64,000 nucleotides of DNA from positions 62,001 to 126,000 of the forward strand of contig NZ_VEDO01000011.1 in NCBI RefSeq assembly GCF_007677875.1. The letters run 5' to 3'. The first letter of the stretch is position 1. Each line of letters begins with the position of its first letter. The stretch comes from Variovorax boronicumulans. GTDB taxonomy: Bacteria > Pseudomonadota > Gammaproteobacteria > Burkholderiales > Burkholderiaceae_C. Below, in pieces: positions 8,290 through 17,450 of the stretch. A model generated the notes under the pieces. That model worked only from the letters and a program-made list of their open reading frames with translations, searched no databases and was not told the origin of the DNA. Position numbers and translations under genes: made by a program.

Positions 8290-9180
8290 TCAGGCCGCTT
8301 TTTTCTGCGCCGGCTTGCGGGCCGATGTCTTGCTGGCCGGGGCTTTTCCGGGTGCCTTCTTGGCCACCGTCTTGCCCGCTGGCTTGCTGCCGCCCTTGAG
8401 GCTGCGCTGCAGCAGCGCCGTCAGGTCCAACACATTGGCCGCCTGCGGCGCCTCTTCCTCGGGCTGGACCACGGTCTCGGTGTCGCCTGCCTTGACCTTC
8501 TTGTCCACGAGTTTCATGACCTGGTGGCGAAACTCGTCCTTGAAGTCCTCCGGATCCCAGTCGCCCGACATCTCGGCGACCAGCTGCTTTGCCATCTTCA
8601 TCTCCGCCGCGCTGATGTTGCCGCGCCCCGCGGGCGGCAGGTTCAGCGCTTCCAGCGTCTTGACCTCGTCGCCCCAGCGCAGCAGGTTCAGCACCAGTGC
8701 CGGCCCGGAAGGCACCAGCGCCGCCAGGTGCTGCTTGGTGGCGATGACCACCTTGGCCAGCGCGATCTTGCCGGTGTCCACCAGCGCCTCGCGCAGCAGC
8801 GCGTAGACCTTGTCGCTCTTGTTGATCGGCGCGACATAGTAGGGCCGCTCCAGGAAGATGAAGGGCATCGCGCCAGCGTCGATGAAGCGCTCGATCTCGA
8901 TGGTCTGCGTGGTCTTGGGGAACACGGCCTCGATCTCCGCGGGGCTGATGATCACGTACTTGCCGTCCTCGTACTGCACGCCCTTGACGATGTTTTCCTT
9001 GGTGATCTCCTTGCCGGTGCGCTTGTTGATGCGCTTGTAGCCGACCGGGTCCATCGAACGCTTGTCGAGCCAGTCGAAGTCCACGCCCTGTTCGGACGAG
9101 GCCGTGTGCAGGCCCACGGGAATGTGGACCAGACCGAAGGTGATGGCCCCCTTCCAGAGCGTGCGCGACCCTGTTGCCAT
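8290..9180 (-). CDS. ku: Prokaryotic Ku, NHEJ end-binding protein
   Basis: This 296-residue protein is a bacterial Ku homodimer subunit, which threads onto double-strand DNA ends and recruits LigD. The Ku core runs from SRTLWKGAITFGLVHIPVGL to about residue 255, with the usual YKRINKRTGKEI and PEEIEAVFP-like (PAEIEAVFPKTTQTIEIERF) segments. The last 40 residues are a Lys/Ala-rich basic tail (KKAPGKAPASKTSARKPAQKK), the kind known in longer bacterial Kus to aid DNA binding. I chose the ATG at 9180 because GGGAGG lies 7 nt upstream. Upstream in-frame codons lack a ribosome site. The ligase partner is encoded divergently at 9938. Confidence 0.95.
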   Translation of the reverse strand: MATGSRTLWKGAITFGLVHIPVGLHTASSEQGVDFDWLDKRSMDPVGYKRINKRTGKEITKENIVKGVQYEDGKYVIISPAEIEAVFPKTTQTIEIERFIDAGAMPFIFLERPYYVAPINKSDKVYALLREALVDTGKIALAKVVIATKQHLAALVPSGPALVLNLLRWGDEVKTLEALNLPPAGRGNISAAEMKMAKQLVAEMSGDWDPEDFKDEFRHQVMKLVDKKVKAGDTETVVQPEEEAPQAANVLDLTALLQRSLKGGSKPAGKTVAKKAPGKAPASKTSARKPAQKKAA

Positions 9181-9320
9181 GTGCGGCCTCCCCATGAACT
9201 GCAGAAGCCTCCGAGTGTGGGCGTGCGCCACCATGGCGGCGTAGGCCGGTGCAGCCACGGCATGTCAGGGCCTGGCTCGAGCTGCGCACGGCGGAACCCG
9301 GCGGCGCTACGCTCGGGGCC

Positions 9321-9632
9321 ATGCCAGCCCTGCGCCACATCGCCGTCCACGTGGAGGAGCCCCGTCGCGGGCAGTTCGTCTGGGTGCTCACCGAGCGCCT
9401 CGGCCGGGACTGGCAGCCGCTGCAGCGGGCCGGCGCGGCCGTGCCCCGGTACAGGCTCGCCATGGCACAGGGGCTGCTGGCGTTGCAGCAACTGATGGAC
9501 GACCTGGATGTGGGGCCGCGCGCTGCGGGCACGGCCTCGCCCGTGCGGCGGGGGCACCAGCACACCGCCACGGCCGGCCCGCCCGCTGCGCCCGAACGCG
9601 GCCGGTATTTCGGTTTCGGCCCGGCCCGTTAG
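9321..9632 (+). CDS. Hypothetical protein, 103 aa, between ku and ligD
   Basis: I do not recognise this protein. The N-terminal half (MPALRHIAVHVEEPRRGQFV, then WVLTERLGRDWQPLQRAG) looks like a two-strand ordered unit, followed by a helix (LAMAQGLLALQQLMDDLDV) and a disordered, Pro/Ala/Arg-rich tail. It has no signal peptide and no membrane segment. The ribosome site is weak. It is divergent from ku and lies upstream of ligD on the same strand, so it may belong to the NHEJ transcription unit. Confidence 0.5.
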   Translation: MPALRHIAVHVEEPRRGQFVWVLTERLGRDWQPLQRAGAAVPRYRLAMAQGLLALQQLMDDLDVGPRAAGTASPVRRGHQHTATAGPPAAPERGRYFGFGPAR

Positions 9633-9803
9633 GCGCCGTCCGATGCCATGCCACCTGCGCGAAGAGACGAACGATCCACACGCGCCCCGGGGTCGCGAAC
9701 GCCGCTGCCGCCGACACAGGCTCCCACCGCCTGCCTACACGGAGGCCCGCACGGAACGGGCAGGCTTGCAGGCCACTCAACCAAGACAGCGACGGAGCAC
9801 AAC

Positions 9804-9899
9804 ATGCGCAAGATGATCCTCATGGCCGTGGCCGGCTTCCTGTGGAAGCAAATCAAGGCCAGGCAAGCCGGGACGGCGGCAGCCACCCCGCGCCGCTGA
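9804..9899 (+). CDS. Small hydrophobic protein upstream of ligD
   Basis: This 31-codon open frame encodes MRKMILMAVAGFLWKQIKAR and a short polar tail. A basic start, one hydrophobic stretch and a W-K-x-I-K end resemble the tiny 'MRK-MAVAGFLWKK' proteins I have seen in Burkholderiales. GACGGAG precedes the ATG. It ends 38 nt before the ligD ATG. It may be a genuine membrane-associated microprotein or a leader of the ligD transcript. The support is modest. Confidence 0.4.
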   Translation: MRKMILMAVAGFLWKQIKARQAGTAAATPRR

Positions 9900-9937
9900 C
9901 GGCGACAGGTGCCGCGGCAGCGCGCCCGCCTGTACGC

Positions 9938-12900
9938 ATGCGCGTCGCCAGCTGGAACATCAACAACGTCCGCAAGCGGCTGGAGCTGCTGCTGGACTGG
10001 CTCGCCCGTGCGCAGCCCGACGTGCTGGCCCTGCAGGAACTCAAGACGACGGCTGCGGACTACCCGACCCAGGCTTTGGCGGACGCCGGCTACCACAGCC
10101 TGGTGGTCGGCCAGCGCAGCTGGAACGGGGTGGCGCTGCTGGCGCGCGGAGCCGAGCCGCTGCCGGTCCTGAGCGCCTTGCCGGGCGACCCGACGGACAA
10201 GGAGGCCCGCTACGTCGAAGCGGCCATCCGTGGCGTGCTGTTCGCCTGCCTGTACCTGCCCAATGGCAATCCGCAACCGGGGCCCAAGTTCGACCGCAAG
10301 CTGCGATGGTTTGCGCGCCTGCAGGCGCGCACGCAAGCCCTGTGGGACTCGGGGCAGCCCGTGGTGCTGCTGGGCGACTGGAACGTGGTGCCCACCGATG
10401 CCGACATCTACAAGCCCGACACCTGGCGCGACAACGCGCTGCTGCAGCCCGAGGTGCGTGAACGCTTCGCGGCCGTGCTGGCCCAGGGCTGGACCGACGC
10501 AGTGGACCGCATGCATCCGGGTGGCCGCCAGTTCACGTTCTGGGACTACCGCCGCAAGCGCTGGGAGCGCGATGCCGGGCTGCGCATCGACCACATCCTG
10601 GTCAGCGCGTCCCTGGTGCTGCGCGACGCCGGGGTGGACCGGGACGAGCGCGGCAGGGAGGGTGCCAGCGACCATGCCCCGATCTGGGCGGAACTCGATC
10701 TCGCCAAAACCAAGCGGCCTGCACGCGCCACGGCCCGCCGCCAGAGCACGCCGGAGCGCGGCGCCGATGCCGCTGCGCCGCTCGCCCGCTACAACGCCAA
10801 GCGCGACTTTTCGAGGACGGCCGAGCCCGCCGGCACGGTGCCCGGCCGCGGCAGCGCCGCGGGCGCAGCACGGGCCTTCGTGATCCAGAAGCACTGGGCA
10901 TCGCGCCTGCACTACGACCTGCGCCTGGAGCTCGATGGCGTCATGGTGTCCTGGGCCGTGCCCAAGGGGCCGTCCTACGACCCGGCCGCCAAGCAGATGG
11001 CGATCCATGTCGAGGACCACCCCATCGACTACAACCGCTTCGAAGGCAGCATCCCCAAGGGCGCATACGGCGCCGGCAAGGTCATCGTCTGGGACCACGG
11101 CAGCTGGGAACCCGTCGGCGACGCCCGCGCGGGCCTGGCGCAGGGCAAGCTGGTGTTTCACCTGCATGGCCAGAAGCTGGCGGGCCTGTGGGAGCTCGTG
11201 CGCATCTCCAGGCCGGGCGCGAAGCCGCAGGACCAGTGGCTGTTCTTCAAAAAGCGCGGCGACGCCTGGGCCAGACCGGGCACGGAGTACGACGTCATCG
11301 CGGCGCTGCCCGACAGCGTGGTGACGCACCCGCTCGGCCCGGTCGAGGAGCGCGAGCCGCAGCGCGTGCGGCCGCCCGCGCCGCCGCCACCCGGTGCGGT
11401 CGACCTGCGCGAGGCCCGCCGCGCGCCCCTGCCCGCACGGCTGCAGCCGCAGCTGGCCACGCTGGTGTCTTCGGTTCCCCCGGGCCACTGGATCGTCGAA
11501 TCCAAGTTCGACGGCTACCGGCTGCTGGCGCGCGTCGCACCGGGCCAGGTGCGGCTGTTCACCCGCAACGGGCACGACTGGACCGACAGGCTCGCGCCGA
11601 TCGCGCGCGCCGTCGCCGACCTCGGGCTCGGCAGCGCCTGGCTGGACGGCGAGATCGTGGTGTTGAACGAGGCCGGGCTGCCGGACTTCAACCGCCTGCA
11701 GAACGCCATCGACAAGGCCAGCACCGGCGAGATCGTGCTGTTCGTCTTCGATCTGCCCTACCTCGACGGCCTGGACCTGCGCGAACTGCCGCTGTCCAGC
11801 CGGCGCGAGGTGCTGCGCCAGCGCTTCGCGGCACACGGCGACGGCGGCACCGTGCGCCTCAGCCAGTCCTTCGACGTGCAGCCCGGGCAGTTGCTGGAGG
11901 CTGCCTGCCGCATGGGCATGGAGGGCGTGATGGTCAAGCGCGCGGACGCCGCCTACACACCGGGCCGCGGCGAGAGCTGGCTCAAGCTCAAGTGCCAGCA
12001 CCGGCAGGAGTTCGTGGTCGTGGGTTTCACCGAGCGCGCCGGCGCGCCCGGCGAGGTGGGCAGCCTGCTGCTGGGCTACCACGAAGGCACGGCCATGCGC
12101 TTTGCGGGCTCGGTCGGGACGGGCTGGGGCGCGGAGACGGGGCGCGCGCTGCGCGCCAGGCTGGTGGGCCTGCGGACCGACCGGCCTGCGGTGGCCCCCG
12201 GGGACGCCCTGCCCGGCCGCTGGTCGCGCCGCGCGGCCGGCAGCGAACGCTGGGTGCAGCCGCAGGTGGTGGTCGAGGTGGCGTTCTCCGAGTGGACGCC
12301 GGACGGCAAGGTGCGCCATGCGGTCTGGCGCGGGCTGCGCACCGACAAACCCGCGGCGCTGGTCGTGCGCGAGCGGCCGCGCCCGCTCGGCGCCGAGCCG
12401 CTGCCCAGGACTGGCGCGAGCCGCGCCAAGCTCACCCACCCGGAACGCGTGATCGACACGTCCAGCGGCCTGCGCAAGGTCGACCTGGTGCGCTACTACG
12501 AGAGCGTGGCCGAGTGGATCCTGCCCCACCTGCAGGGCCGGCCGGTATCGCTGGTGCGCGGCCCCACGGGCGTCGGGGGCGAACTGTTCTTCCAGAAGCA
12601 TGACGACAAGCTGGCGATCCCGCACGTGCGCAAGCTGCCCGAGCGGCTGTGGCCCGGGCATGCGCCACTGCTGGAGGTGTCCACGGCGCAGGCCCTGCTC
12701 GCCTGCGCGCAGATGAACGTGATCGAGTTCCACACCTGGAACGCACGCGCGCGCACGATCGCCAAGCCCGACCGCATCGTGTTCGACCTCGACCCAGGCG
12801 AGGGCACGCCATGGCAGCAGGTGCAGGAGGCCGCCCTGCTCGTGAGGGCCCTGTTGCAGGAGCTCGGCCTGCGATGCTGGCTCAAGACCTCCGGCGGCAA

Positions 12901-13306
12901 GGGCCTGCACGTGGTGGTGCCGCTGGCCCCGCGCCTGCCCTGGGACACGGTGAAGGAGTTCTCTCAAGACGTGGTGCAGCACCTGGCGCGCACCATCCCC
13001 ACCCGCTTCGTCGCCAAGAGCGGGCCCAGCAACCGCGTGGGCAAGCTGTTCGTGGACTACCTGCGCAACGGCCACGGTGCCACCACCGCGGCCGCGTTCT
13101 CGGCGCGTGCGCGAGCCGGCCTGGGCGTGTCCATGCCGGTGGCCTGGGAGCAGCTGGCCGAGCTGCGCAGCGGCGCGCAGTGGACCATCGCCACCGCACG
13201 CGAGTACCTGAGCTTTCAGCAGCACGATCCCTGGCAGGACTACTGGTCGACGCGCCAGGGCCTGGCCGCCGCACGCAGGACGCTGGCCCGTGCCGCGGCG
13301 CGTTGA
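9938..13306 (+). CDS. ligD: ExoIII-LigD fusion: exonuclease III + phosphoesterase + ATP ligase + polymerase
   Basis: This single 1122-residue frame carries four enzymes of end joining. Residues 1-252 are an ExoIII/Xth nuclease with N7 (SWNINN), E34 (LQELK), Y106, D147/N149 (GDWN) and D245-H246 (SDHAP), so the catalytic set is complete. After a linker comes the normal LigD N terminus (ARYNAKRDFSRT). The PE domain (about 310-450) has H319, H325, D327, R329, H361 and Y365. The ATP ligase has the nucleotidyl Lys K523 in ESKFDGYR and motif IV EGVMVKR. The C-terminal primase-polymerase has D950, D952 (FDLDPGE) and D1040. There is no in-frame ATG or GTG near the LigD junction, so LigD cannot start separately. 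I chose the ATG at 9938 because it gives a normal ExoIII N terminus. A GTG at 9842 would add 32 residues. Ku is encoded divergently. Confidence 0.93.
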   Translation: MRVASWNINNVRKRLELLLDWLARAQPDVLALQELKTTAADYPTQALADAGYHSLVVGQRSWNGVALLARGAEPLPVLSALPGDPTDKEARYVEAAIRGVLFACLYLPNGNPQPGPKFDRKLRWFARLQARTQALWDSGQPVVLLGDWNVVPTDADIYKPDTWRDNALLQPEVRERFAAVLAQGWTDAVDRMHPGGRQFTFWDYRRKRWERDAGLRIDHILVSASLVLRDAGVDRDERGREGASDHAPIWAELDLAKTKRPARATARRQSTPERGADAAAPLARYNAKRDFSRTAEPAGTVPGRGSAAGAARAFVIQKHWASRLHYDLRLELDGVMVSWAVPKGPSYDPAAKQMAIHVEDHPIDYNRFEGSIPKGAYGAGKVIVWDHGSWEPVGDARAGLAQGKLVFHLHGQKLAGLWELVRISRPGAKPQDQWLFFKKRGDAWARPGTEYDVIAALPDSVVTHPLGPVEEREPQRVRPPAPPPPGAVDLREARRAPLPARLQPQLATLVSSVPPGHWIVESKFDGYRLLARVAPGQVRLFTRNGHDWTDRLAPIARAVADLGLGSAWLDGEIVVLNEAGLPDFNRLQNAIDKASTGEIVLFVFDLPYLDGLDLRELPLSSRREVLRQRFAAHGDGGTVRLSQSFDVQPGQLLEAACRMGMEGVMVKRADAAYTPGRGESWLKLKCQHRQEFVVVGFTERAGAPGEVGSLLLGYHEGTAMRFAGSVGTGWGAETGRALRARLVGLRTDRPAVAPGDALPGRWSRRAAGSERWVQPQVVVEVAFSEWTPDGKVRHAVWRGLRTDKPAALVVRERPRPLGAEPLPRTGASRAKLTHPERVIDTSSGLRKVDLVRYYESVAEWILPHLQGRPVSLVRGPTGVGGELFFQKHDDKLAIPHVRKLPERLWPGHAPLLEVSTAQALLACAQMNVIEFHTWNARARTIAKPDRIVFDLDPGEGTPWQQVQEAALLVRALLQELGLRCWLKTSGGKGLHVVVPLAPRLPWDTVKEFSQDVVQHLARTIPTRFVAKSGPSNRVGKLFVDYLRNGHGATTAAAFSARARAGLGVSMPVAWEQLAELRSGAQWTIATAREYLSFQQHDPWQDYWSTRQGLAAARRTLARAAAR

Positions 13307-13345
13307 GAGCCGGGCCGGCAGCGTGTCTGCGGCCGGACGCCCCTG

Positions 13346-14035
13346 ATGCGGTGGCCGCTCGCCTGCGTGCTGCTCGGCGCGGCGCTCGCCGCCGCCACCC
13401 ACGGGCGCCTGTGGTCCCTGCCGGAGCGACACAATCCCTGGGCGCCGCTGCGTTACGCCGACGCGCCGAACTGGCTCACGCGCTACAAGCTGCAGCGCCT
13501 GTCCACCCAGCCGCAAGCCTGCATGGCGTTGTTGGCACAGACGCCGTGGCGCTTCCATCCGGTGCCCGACCGCGACAACGCCGCGGGCTGCGGCCTGCGC
13601 GATGCCGTCCAGGTGCAGCGCACCGCGCTGGACATCGGCCGCCCCTTCACGCTGCGCTGCACCGCCGCGGCCGCCACCGCGCTCTGGGAACGCCACGTGG
13701 TCCAGCCTGAGGCGCAACGGCATTTCGGCATGCCGGTGCGCCGGCTGGAGCACCTGGGCAGCTACGCCTGCCGCGACATCGCGGGCAGCGGCGCCGGGCG
13801 GCGCAGCGAGCACGCCACGGCCAATGCCCTGGACGTCGCGGCCTTCGTCCTGGAGGACGGGCGCCGCGTCCGCGTGGCGGGCGGCTGGGACGGTGGCGGC
13901 AGCAGCGCCGCCTTCCTGCACGCCGTCCACCGCGGCGCCTGCGGCTTGTTCAGCGGCGTGCTGGGGCCGGACTACAACCAGGCCCACCACGACCACTTCC
14001 ACCTGGACCGCGGCCCCTTCCAGGTCTGCCGCTGA
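13346..14035 (+). CDS. Extensin-family (D-Ala-D-Ala carboxypeptidase-like fold) protein
   Basis: This 229-residue protein has an N-terminal hydrophobic segment (MRWPLACVLLGAALAAATHG) that is a membrane anchor or signal peptide. The rest matches the bacterial extensin-like C-terminal domain, a putative zinc peptidase fold acting on peptidoglycan. Visible are paired cysteines, the motif SEHATANALDVAAF (metal-binding H-x(6)-D) and the C-terminal HHDHFHLD. The ATG at 13346 directly precedes the signal segment. It lies 39 nt after ligD on the same strand and converges with the GGDEF-EAL gene. A cell-wall role is inferred from the fold, and the true substrate is unknown. Confidence 0.75.
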   Translation: MRWPLACVLLGAALAAATHGRLWSLPERHNPWAPLRYADAPNWLTRYKLQRLSTQPQACMALLAQTPWRFHPVPDRDNAAGCGLRDAVQVQRTALDIGRPFTLRCTAAAATALWERHVVQPEAQRHFGMPVRRLEHLGSYACRDIAGSGAGRRSEHATANALDVAAFVLEDGRRVRVAGGWDGGGSSAAFLHAVHRGACGLFSGVLGPDYNQAHHDHFHLDRGPFQVCR

Positions 14036-14055
14036 CTGGGCCGGGCACGCGCGTC

Positions 14056-17000
14056 TCAGGGTGCCGCGTGGTCGAACAGCGGCTGCAGCCCGGAAGGGGT
14101 GGCCGCGCTGCGCAGCGGCAAGGTGGTTTGCAGCAGGGCGCGCAGCCCCTCGTCGGGCATCGGCCTGGCGTACAGGTAGCCCTGCATCTCGTCGCAGCCG
14201 CAGTCCTTGAGGAAATTCGCCTGCTCATCGGTTTCCACACCTTCGGCGATCACGCGCAGCCGCAGTGCCTTGGCCATGGAGACGACCGACTGCACGATGG
14301 CCTCGGCCTCCTGCCCCTTGGGTGTTCCGATCGGCAGCACGAAGGAGCGGTCGATCTTGAGCTTGTCCAGCGCAAACCGTGTGAGGTAGCTCAGGCTGGA
14401 GTAGCCCGTGCCGAAGTCGTCCAGCGCGATGCGCACGCCCCTCGCCGACAGGCGCTGCATGGTGGTGATGGCAGCCTCGGAACTCTCCATGATCAGGCTT
14501 TCCGTGAGCTCCAGCACGAGGCCGTGCGGTGCGACATCGAAGCGCGCCATCGTCCGCTCCACCTGCTCGACGAAGCCAGGGCGGCTGAACTGCAGGGCCG
14601 AAACGTTGACTGCGACCGAAGGCGGCAGCAGGCCTGCGTCGCGCCATGCGGCCCAGGCCCGGCAGGCCTCTTCCAGCACCCACTGGCTCAGCTCGACGAT
14701 GAGCCCCGAGGCTTCGGCGATGGGCACGAAGCGCGCGGGCGGCACCATGCCGCGCTGCGGATGCTTCCAGCGCAGCAGCGCCTCGACCCCGGTCAGGGAC
14801 CAGTTCGCCAGGCGGGCCTGGGGTTGGTAGTGCAGTTCGAGCTGGCGGTGCTCGATGGCCGACTGCAGTTCCACCGCCAGCAACATGTCGTCGTGCGCCG
14901 AGGCGTTCATCGCCGGTTCGTACAGCTGCCAGGTCTTGCCGCCCCGCGCCTTGGCCGTGGTCAGGGCCGCGCTGGCATTGCGCAGCAGCGATTCGGCGTC
15001 CTGCGACAGTTCGGGATAGCTGGCCACGCCCACGCTGACCGACGGGGTGATGGCATGGTGGCCCGCGGTGTGCTTGTCGCAGGCCAGCTCCAGCATGCGG
15101 TTGATGGTCAGCGCGTGCCCGACCGGCGGGCCCTCGAGCAGTCCGACGAATTCGTCGGCGCCGAAGTGGTACAGCTTGCCCGCCGGCAACGAGGCCTGCA
15201 GCCGCCGCGCCAGCTCGATGAGCATCCTGTCGCCTTCGGCCAGGCCAAACGATTCGTTGATGGACTTGAAGCGGTCCAGGTTGAGCATGACCACGGTCAG
15301 GCTCCTGTCCCGCTCGGCCGCTTCGCGGACCAGCGCGGGCAGCGCGGCATCGAGACAGCGCCGGTTGGGCAGTTGCGTGAGCTGGTCGTGGTTGGCGTGG
15401 AAAGCGGCCCGCGTCTGCGCCTCGCGCAGGGCCGTGAGGTCGGTGAACATCCCGACGTACTGGTAGACCTGCCCCGAAGCGTCGCGGTGCGCGGCAGCCA
15501 GCATGTGGCGCGGATAGACCTGGCCGTTCTTGCGGCGGCCCATCAGTTCGCCTTCCCAGAAGTCGTTCTGCAGCACCTGCGCGACCATCGAGGCGTTCCT
15601 CTCAGGGTGGGCGCCCGTGGTGAGCGCCTCGACCCGGACACCGAGCACCTCTTCGGGCGCGTAGCCCGTGATGGCCGTGAACGCCGGGTTCACGGAAACC
15701 ACTTGCAGCGCCTTGTCGCACACGACGATGGCCGCCGGTGCGAGCTCGAACACGCTGGCCGCCTGCTGCATGCGCGCCTGCAGCTCGCGCGCCTGCGTGA
15801 CGTCCGTGGCCACGGTGTGGAAGTAGCGGTGGCCCTGGATCTCCAGCAGGCCCACGCGGCCTTCGACGAAGAAGGTACTGCCGTCGGATCGGCGCCGCCG
15901 CCCCGCGAAGCGGCGCGAGTCACCGGGCTGCATCCCCGCGACCATCTGCAGGACGGCCGCGCGCTCGCTGTCGGGCGCCAGCACCATCACGTCGCTGCCG
16001 ATCATCTGGTCGCGCGACAGACGGAAGGCCGTCAGCGCCGAAGCGCTCGCGTCGACGACTCTGCCGCGCCAGTCGTTGAGCACGAACAAGGCGTCGCCAT
16101 GGCGCAGGATCTGGTCGTAGAAGGCGGCCATCTCGGCTTCACGCCGGAAGTGGTGGCGGCGTTCCGCACGCAGCCAGAACGCCAGACCGGCCGCCCCCAG
16201 CACCAGCAGCACGCCATAGGCCAGGACCGCCACCCGGGTCGGCTCGCGCAGGCCCGCCAGGAATTGCGTCTCGTCGAGCACGCCGACCAGGTACCAGCCC
16301 GGCAGCGACAGCGGTTCGCGCACGGCCATCGCACGCTCGCCGCTGCCCGTGGGCCCGAGGACCACGGCCTGCGGTGCAGTGAGCAGACGGTGTTCGATGC
16401 TGCCGGGAACCACCTCGTGCGAGACCGCCAGCGACGTGCCGGCATGGCCGCCGACCTTGGCAAAACGCATGGGCCGGCCATCTTGCACGCGCATCACCAT
16501 GCCTTCGCCGTCGAGCACCTGCGGGCTGGATTCGGCCAGCGCCCGCATGAGCTGCATGGGCTGCACCTCGAGATAGAACACGAAGCGCGCGAGCGGCCCA
16601 CCGTCGGCCATTCTGCGCACCACCGCGGCCCGGTAGGCATGGCCGGAGACCGTCGGCGGCAGGTCGATCCAGCGTGCGCCATCGCCCACAGACACGCCAG
16701 CGGCCAGCGCTGCGTCAGCGGCATCCGGCCTGGCGCCGCTGGCGTAGACCGCCCGTTTCTGCTCGGCGTCGACGATGCTGACCGAGGTGTAGCCGTAGCG
16801 CTGGCGGATCGACTCCAGGGCGTTGCGGATGTCCTCGTCTTTTTCGGTGCCGGGGCCGACGCCCTCGCCGATGGCATGGCGCAGCACGTGCTGCATGCTG
16901 GCATTGCTGGAGAACACCTCGGCATCGGCAAAGCGTTCAGCCAGCCAGGCGTTCATGCTGCGCGCACCGAGCTGCACGGTGGCACGCAGGTTGTCGACCG

Positions 17001-17181
17001 CAGCTTGCTCGCTCCATCGTTCGGCCTGCCGATAGGCCAGGCTGCCGAGCAGCAGGATCGCCAGGGCGAAGGCGACGCAGCCTGCGGTGAGCCGCCATGG
17101 CAGCGGACGGCCGCGCCAAGCCCGGCGGATGCGGTTGGTGGTACGCGCGGCAGGCGCCAGTGCGGGGCCGCGGCGCCTCAC
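14056..17181 (-). CDS. Membrane sensor PAS-PAS-GGDEF(degenerate)-EAL protein
   Basis: This 1041-residue c-di-GMP signalling protein has TM1 near 32-50, a periplasmic Cache-type sensor (about 55-305), TM2 near 310-330, two PAS domains (about 345-600), GGDEF (about 610-765) and EAL (about 780-1025). The GGDEF signature reads GADEF (residues 674-678), with its second Gly changed to Ala. The usual D-x-FK-x-IN-x(3)-GH becomes FGLAEGD, so cyclase activity is doubtful. The EAL domain keeps EAL at 800-802, NVSALQF, ELTESLIM, DDFGTGYSSL, KIDRSFV and EGVET, so phosphodiesterase activity is likely. The GTG start at 17181 forms a GTGA overlap with the 90-residue gene upstream, implying coupled translation. 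Confidence 0.9.
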   Translation of the reverse strand: MRRRGPALAPAARTTNRIRRAWRGRPLPWRLTAGCVAFALAILLLGSLAYRQAERWSEQAAVDNLRATVQLGARSMNAWLAERFADAEVFSSNASMQHVLRHAIGEGVGPGTEKDEDIRNALESIRQRYGYTSVSIVDAEQKRAVYASGARPDAADAALAAGVSVGDGARWIDLPPTVSGHAYRAAVVRRMADGGPLARFVFYLEVQPMQLMRALAESSPQVLDGEGMVMRVQDGRPMRFAKVGGHAGTSLAVSHEVVPGSIEHRLLTAPQAVVLGPTGSGERAMAVREPLSLPGWYLVGVLDETQFLAGLREPTRVAVLAYGVLLVLGAAGLAFWLRAERRHHFRREAEMAAFYDQILRHGDALFVLNDWRGRVVDASASALTAFRLSRDQMIGSDVMVLAPDSERAAVLQMVAGMQPGDSRRFAGRRRRSDGSTFFVEGRVGLLEIQGHRYFHTVATDVTQARELQARMQQAASVFELAPAAIVVCDKALQVVSVNPAFTAITGYAPEEVLGVRVEALTTGAHPERNASMVAQVLQNDFWEGELMGRRKNGQVYPRHMLAAAHRDASGQVYQYVGMFTDLTALREAQTRAAFHANHDQLTQLPNRRCLDAALPALVREAAERDRSLTVVMLNLDRFKSINESFGLAEGDRMLIELARRLQASLPAGKLYHFGADEFVGLLEGPPVGHALTINRMLELACDKHTAGHHAITPSVSVGVASYPELSQDAESLLRNASAALTTAKARGGKTWQLYEPAMNASAHDDMLLAVELQSAIEHRQLELHYQPQARLANWSLTGVEALLRWKHPQRGMVPPARFVPIAEASGLIVELSQWVLEEACRAWAAWRDAGLLPPSVAVNVSALQFSRPGFVEQVERTMARFDVAPHGLVLELTESLIMESSEAAITTMQRLSARGVRIALDDFGTGYSSLSYLTRFALDKLKIDRSFVLPIGTPKGQEAEAIVQSVVSMAKALRLRVIAEGVETDEQANFLKDCGCDEMQGYLYARPMPDEGLRALLQTTLPLRSAATPSGLQPLFDHAAP

Positions 17182-17450
17182 GGCCCTGGCAACAGACGGA
17201 AATCTGCCGTGGCCAAGCCGCTGCAGGCCACCATCGCCGCACGGCCCGCGATCTGCCAGGCGCGCGCCGCGCGCACCATGGCCGGGCTGGTGTCCTGGGC
17301 GCCGGCTTGCGCGGCTTGCACCAGCTGTTCATGGGCGCGGAAAGCAGCCTCCGGGCTCAGACCCGCGCCGCGCAGCACGTGGGCGGCCGCCCTGGCGGCC
17401 ATGGCCTTCTGCTCTGGCGACGCTCCCGTCGCGATCACTGACAAATTCAT
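17178..17450 (-). CDS. Hypothetical 90-aa protein coupled to the GGDEF-EAL gene
   Basis: I do not recognise this protein. It starts MNLSVIATGASPEQKAMAAR and is alanine-rich and helical throughout, with no signal peptide or transmembrane segment. GGAGGGCAGC precedes the ATG at 17450, a strong ribosome site. Its stop overlaps the GTG start of the 1041-residue sensor by 4 nt, so the two are a translational pair. A role as partner or modulator of the sensor is inference. Confidence 0.6.
   Translation of the reverse strand: MNLSVIATGASPEQKAMAARAAAHVLRGAGLSPEAAFRAHEQLVQAAQAGAQDTSPAMVRAARAWQIAGRAAMVACSGLATADFRLLPGP

Noticed and set aside
9629-14002. A 1457-codon open frame on the minus strand opposite ligD
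   Set aside because: It has no recognisable domain, is composed of Ala/Gly/Arg-rich shadow codons, and lies exactly opposite a gene with five intact domains. It is an artefact of high GC at third positions.
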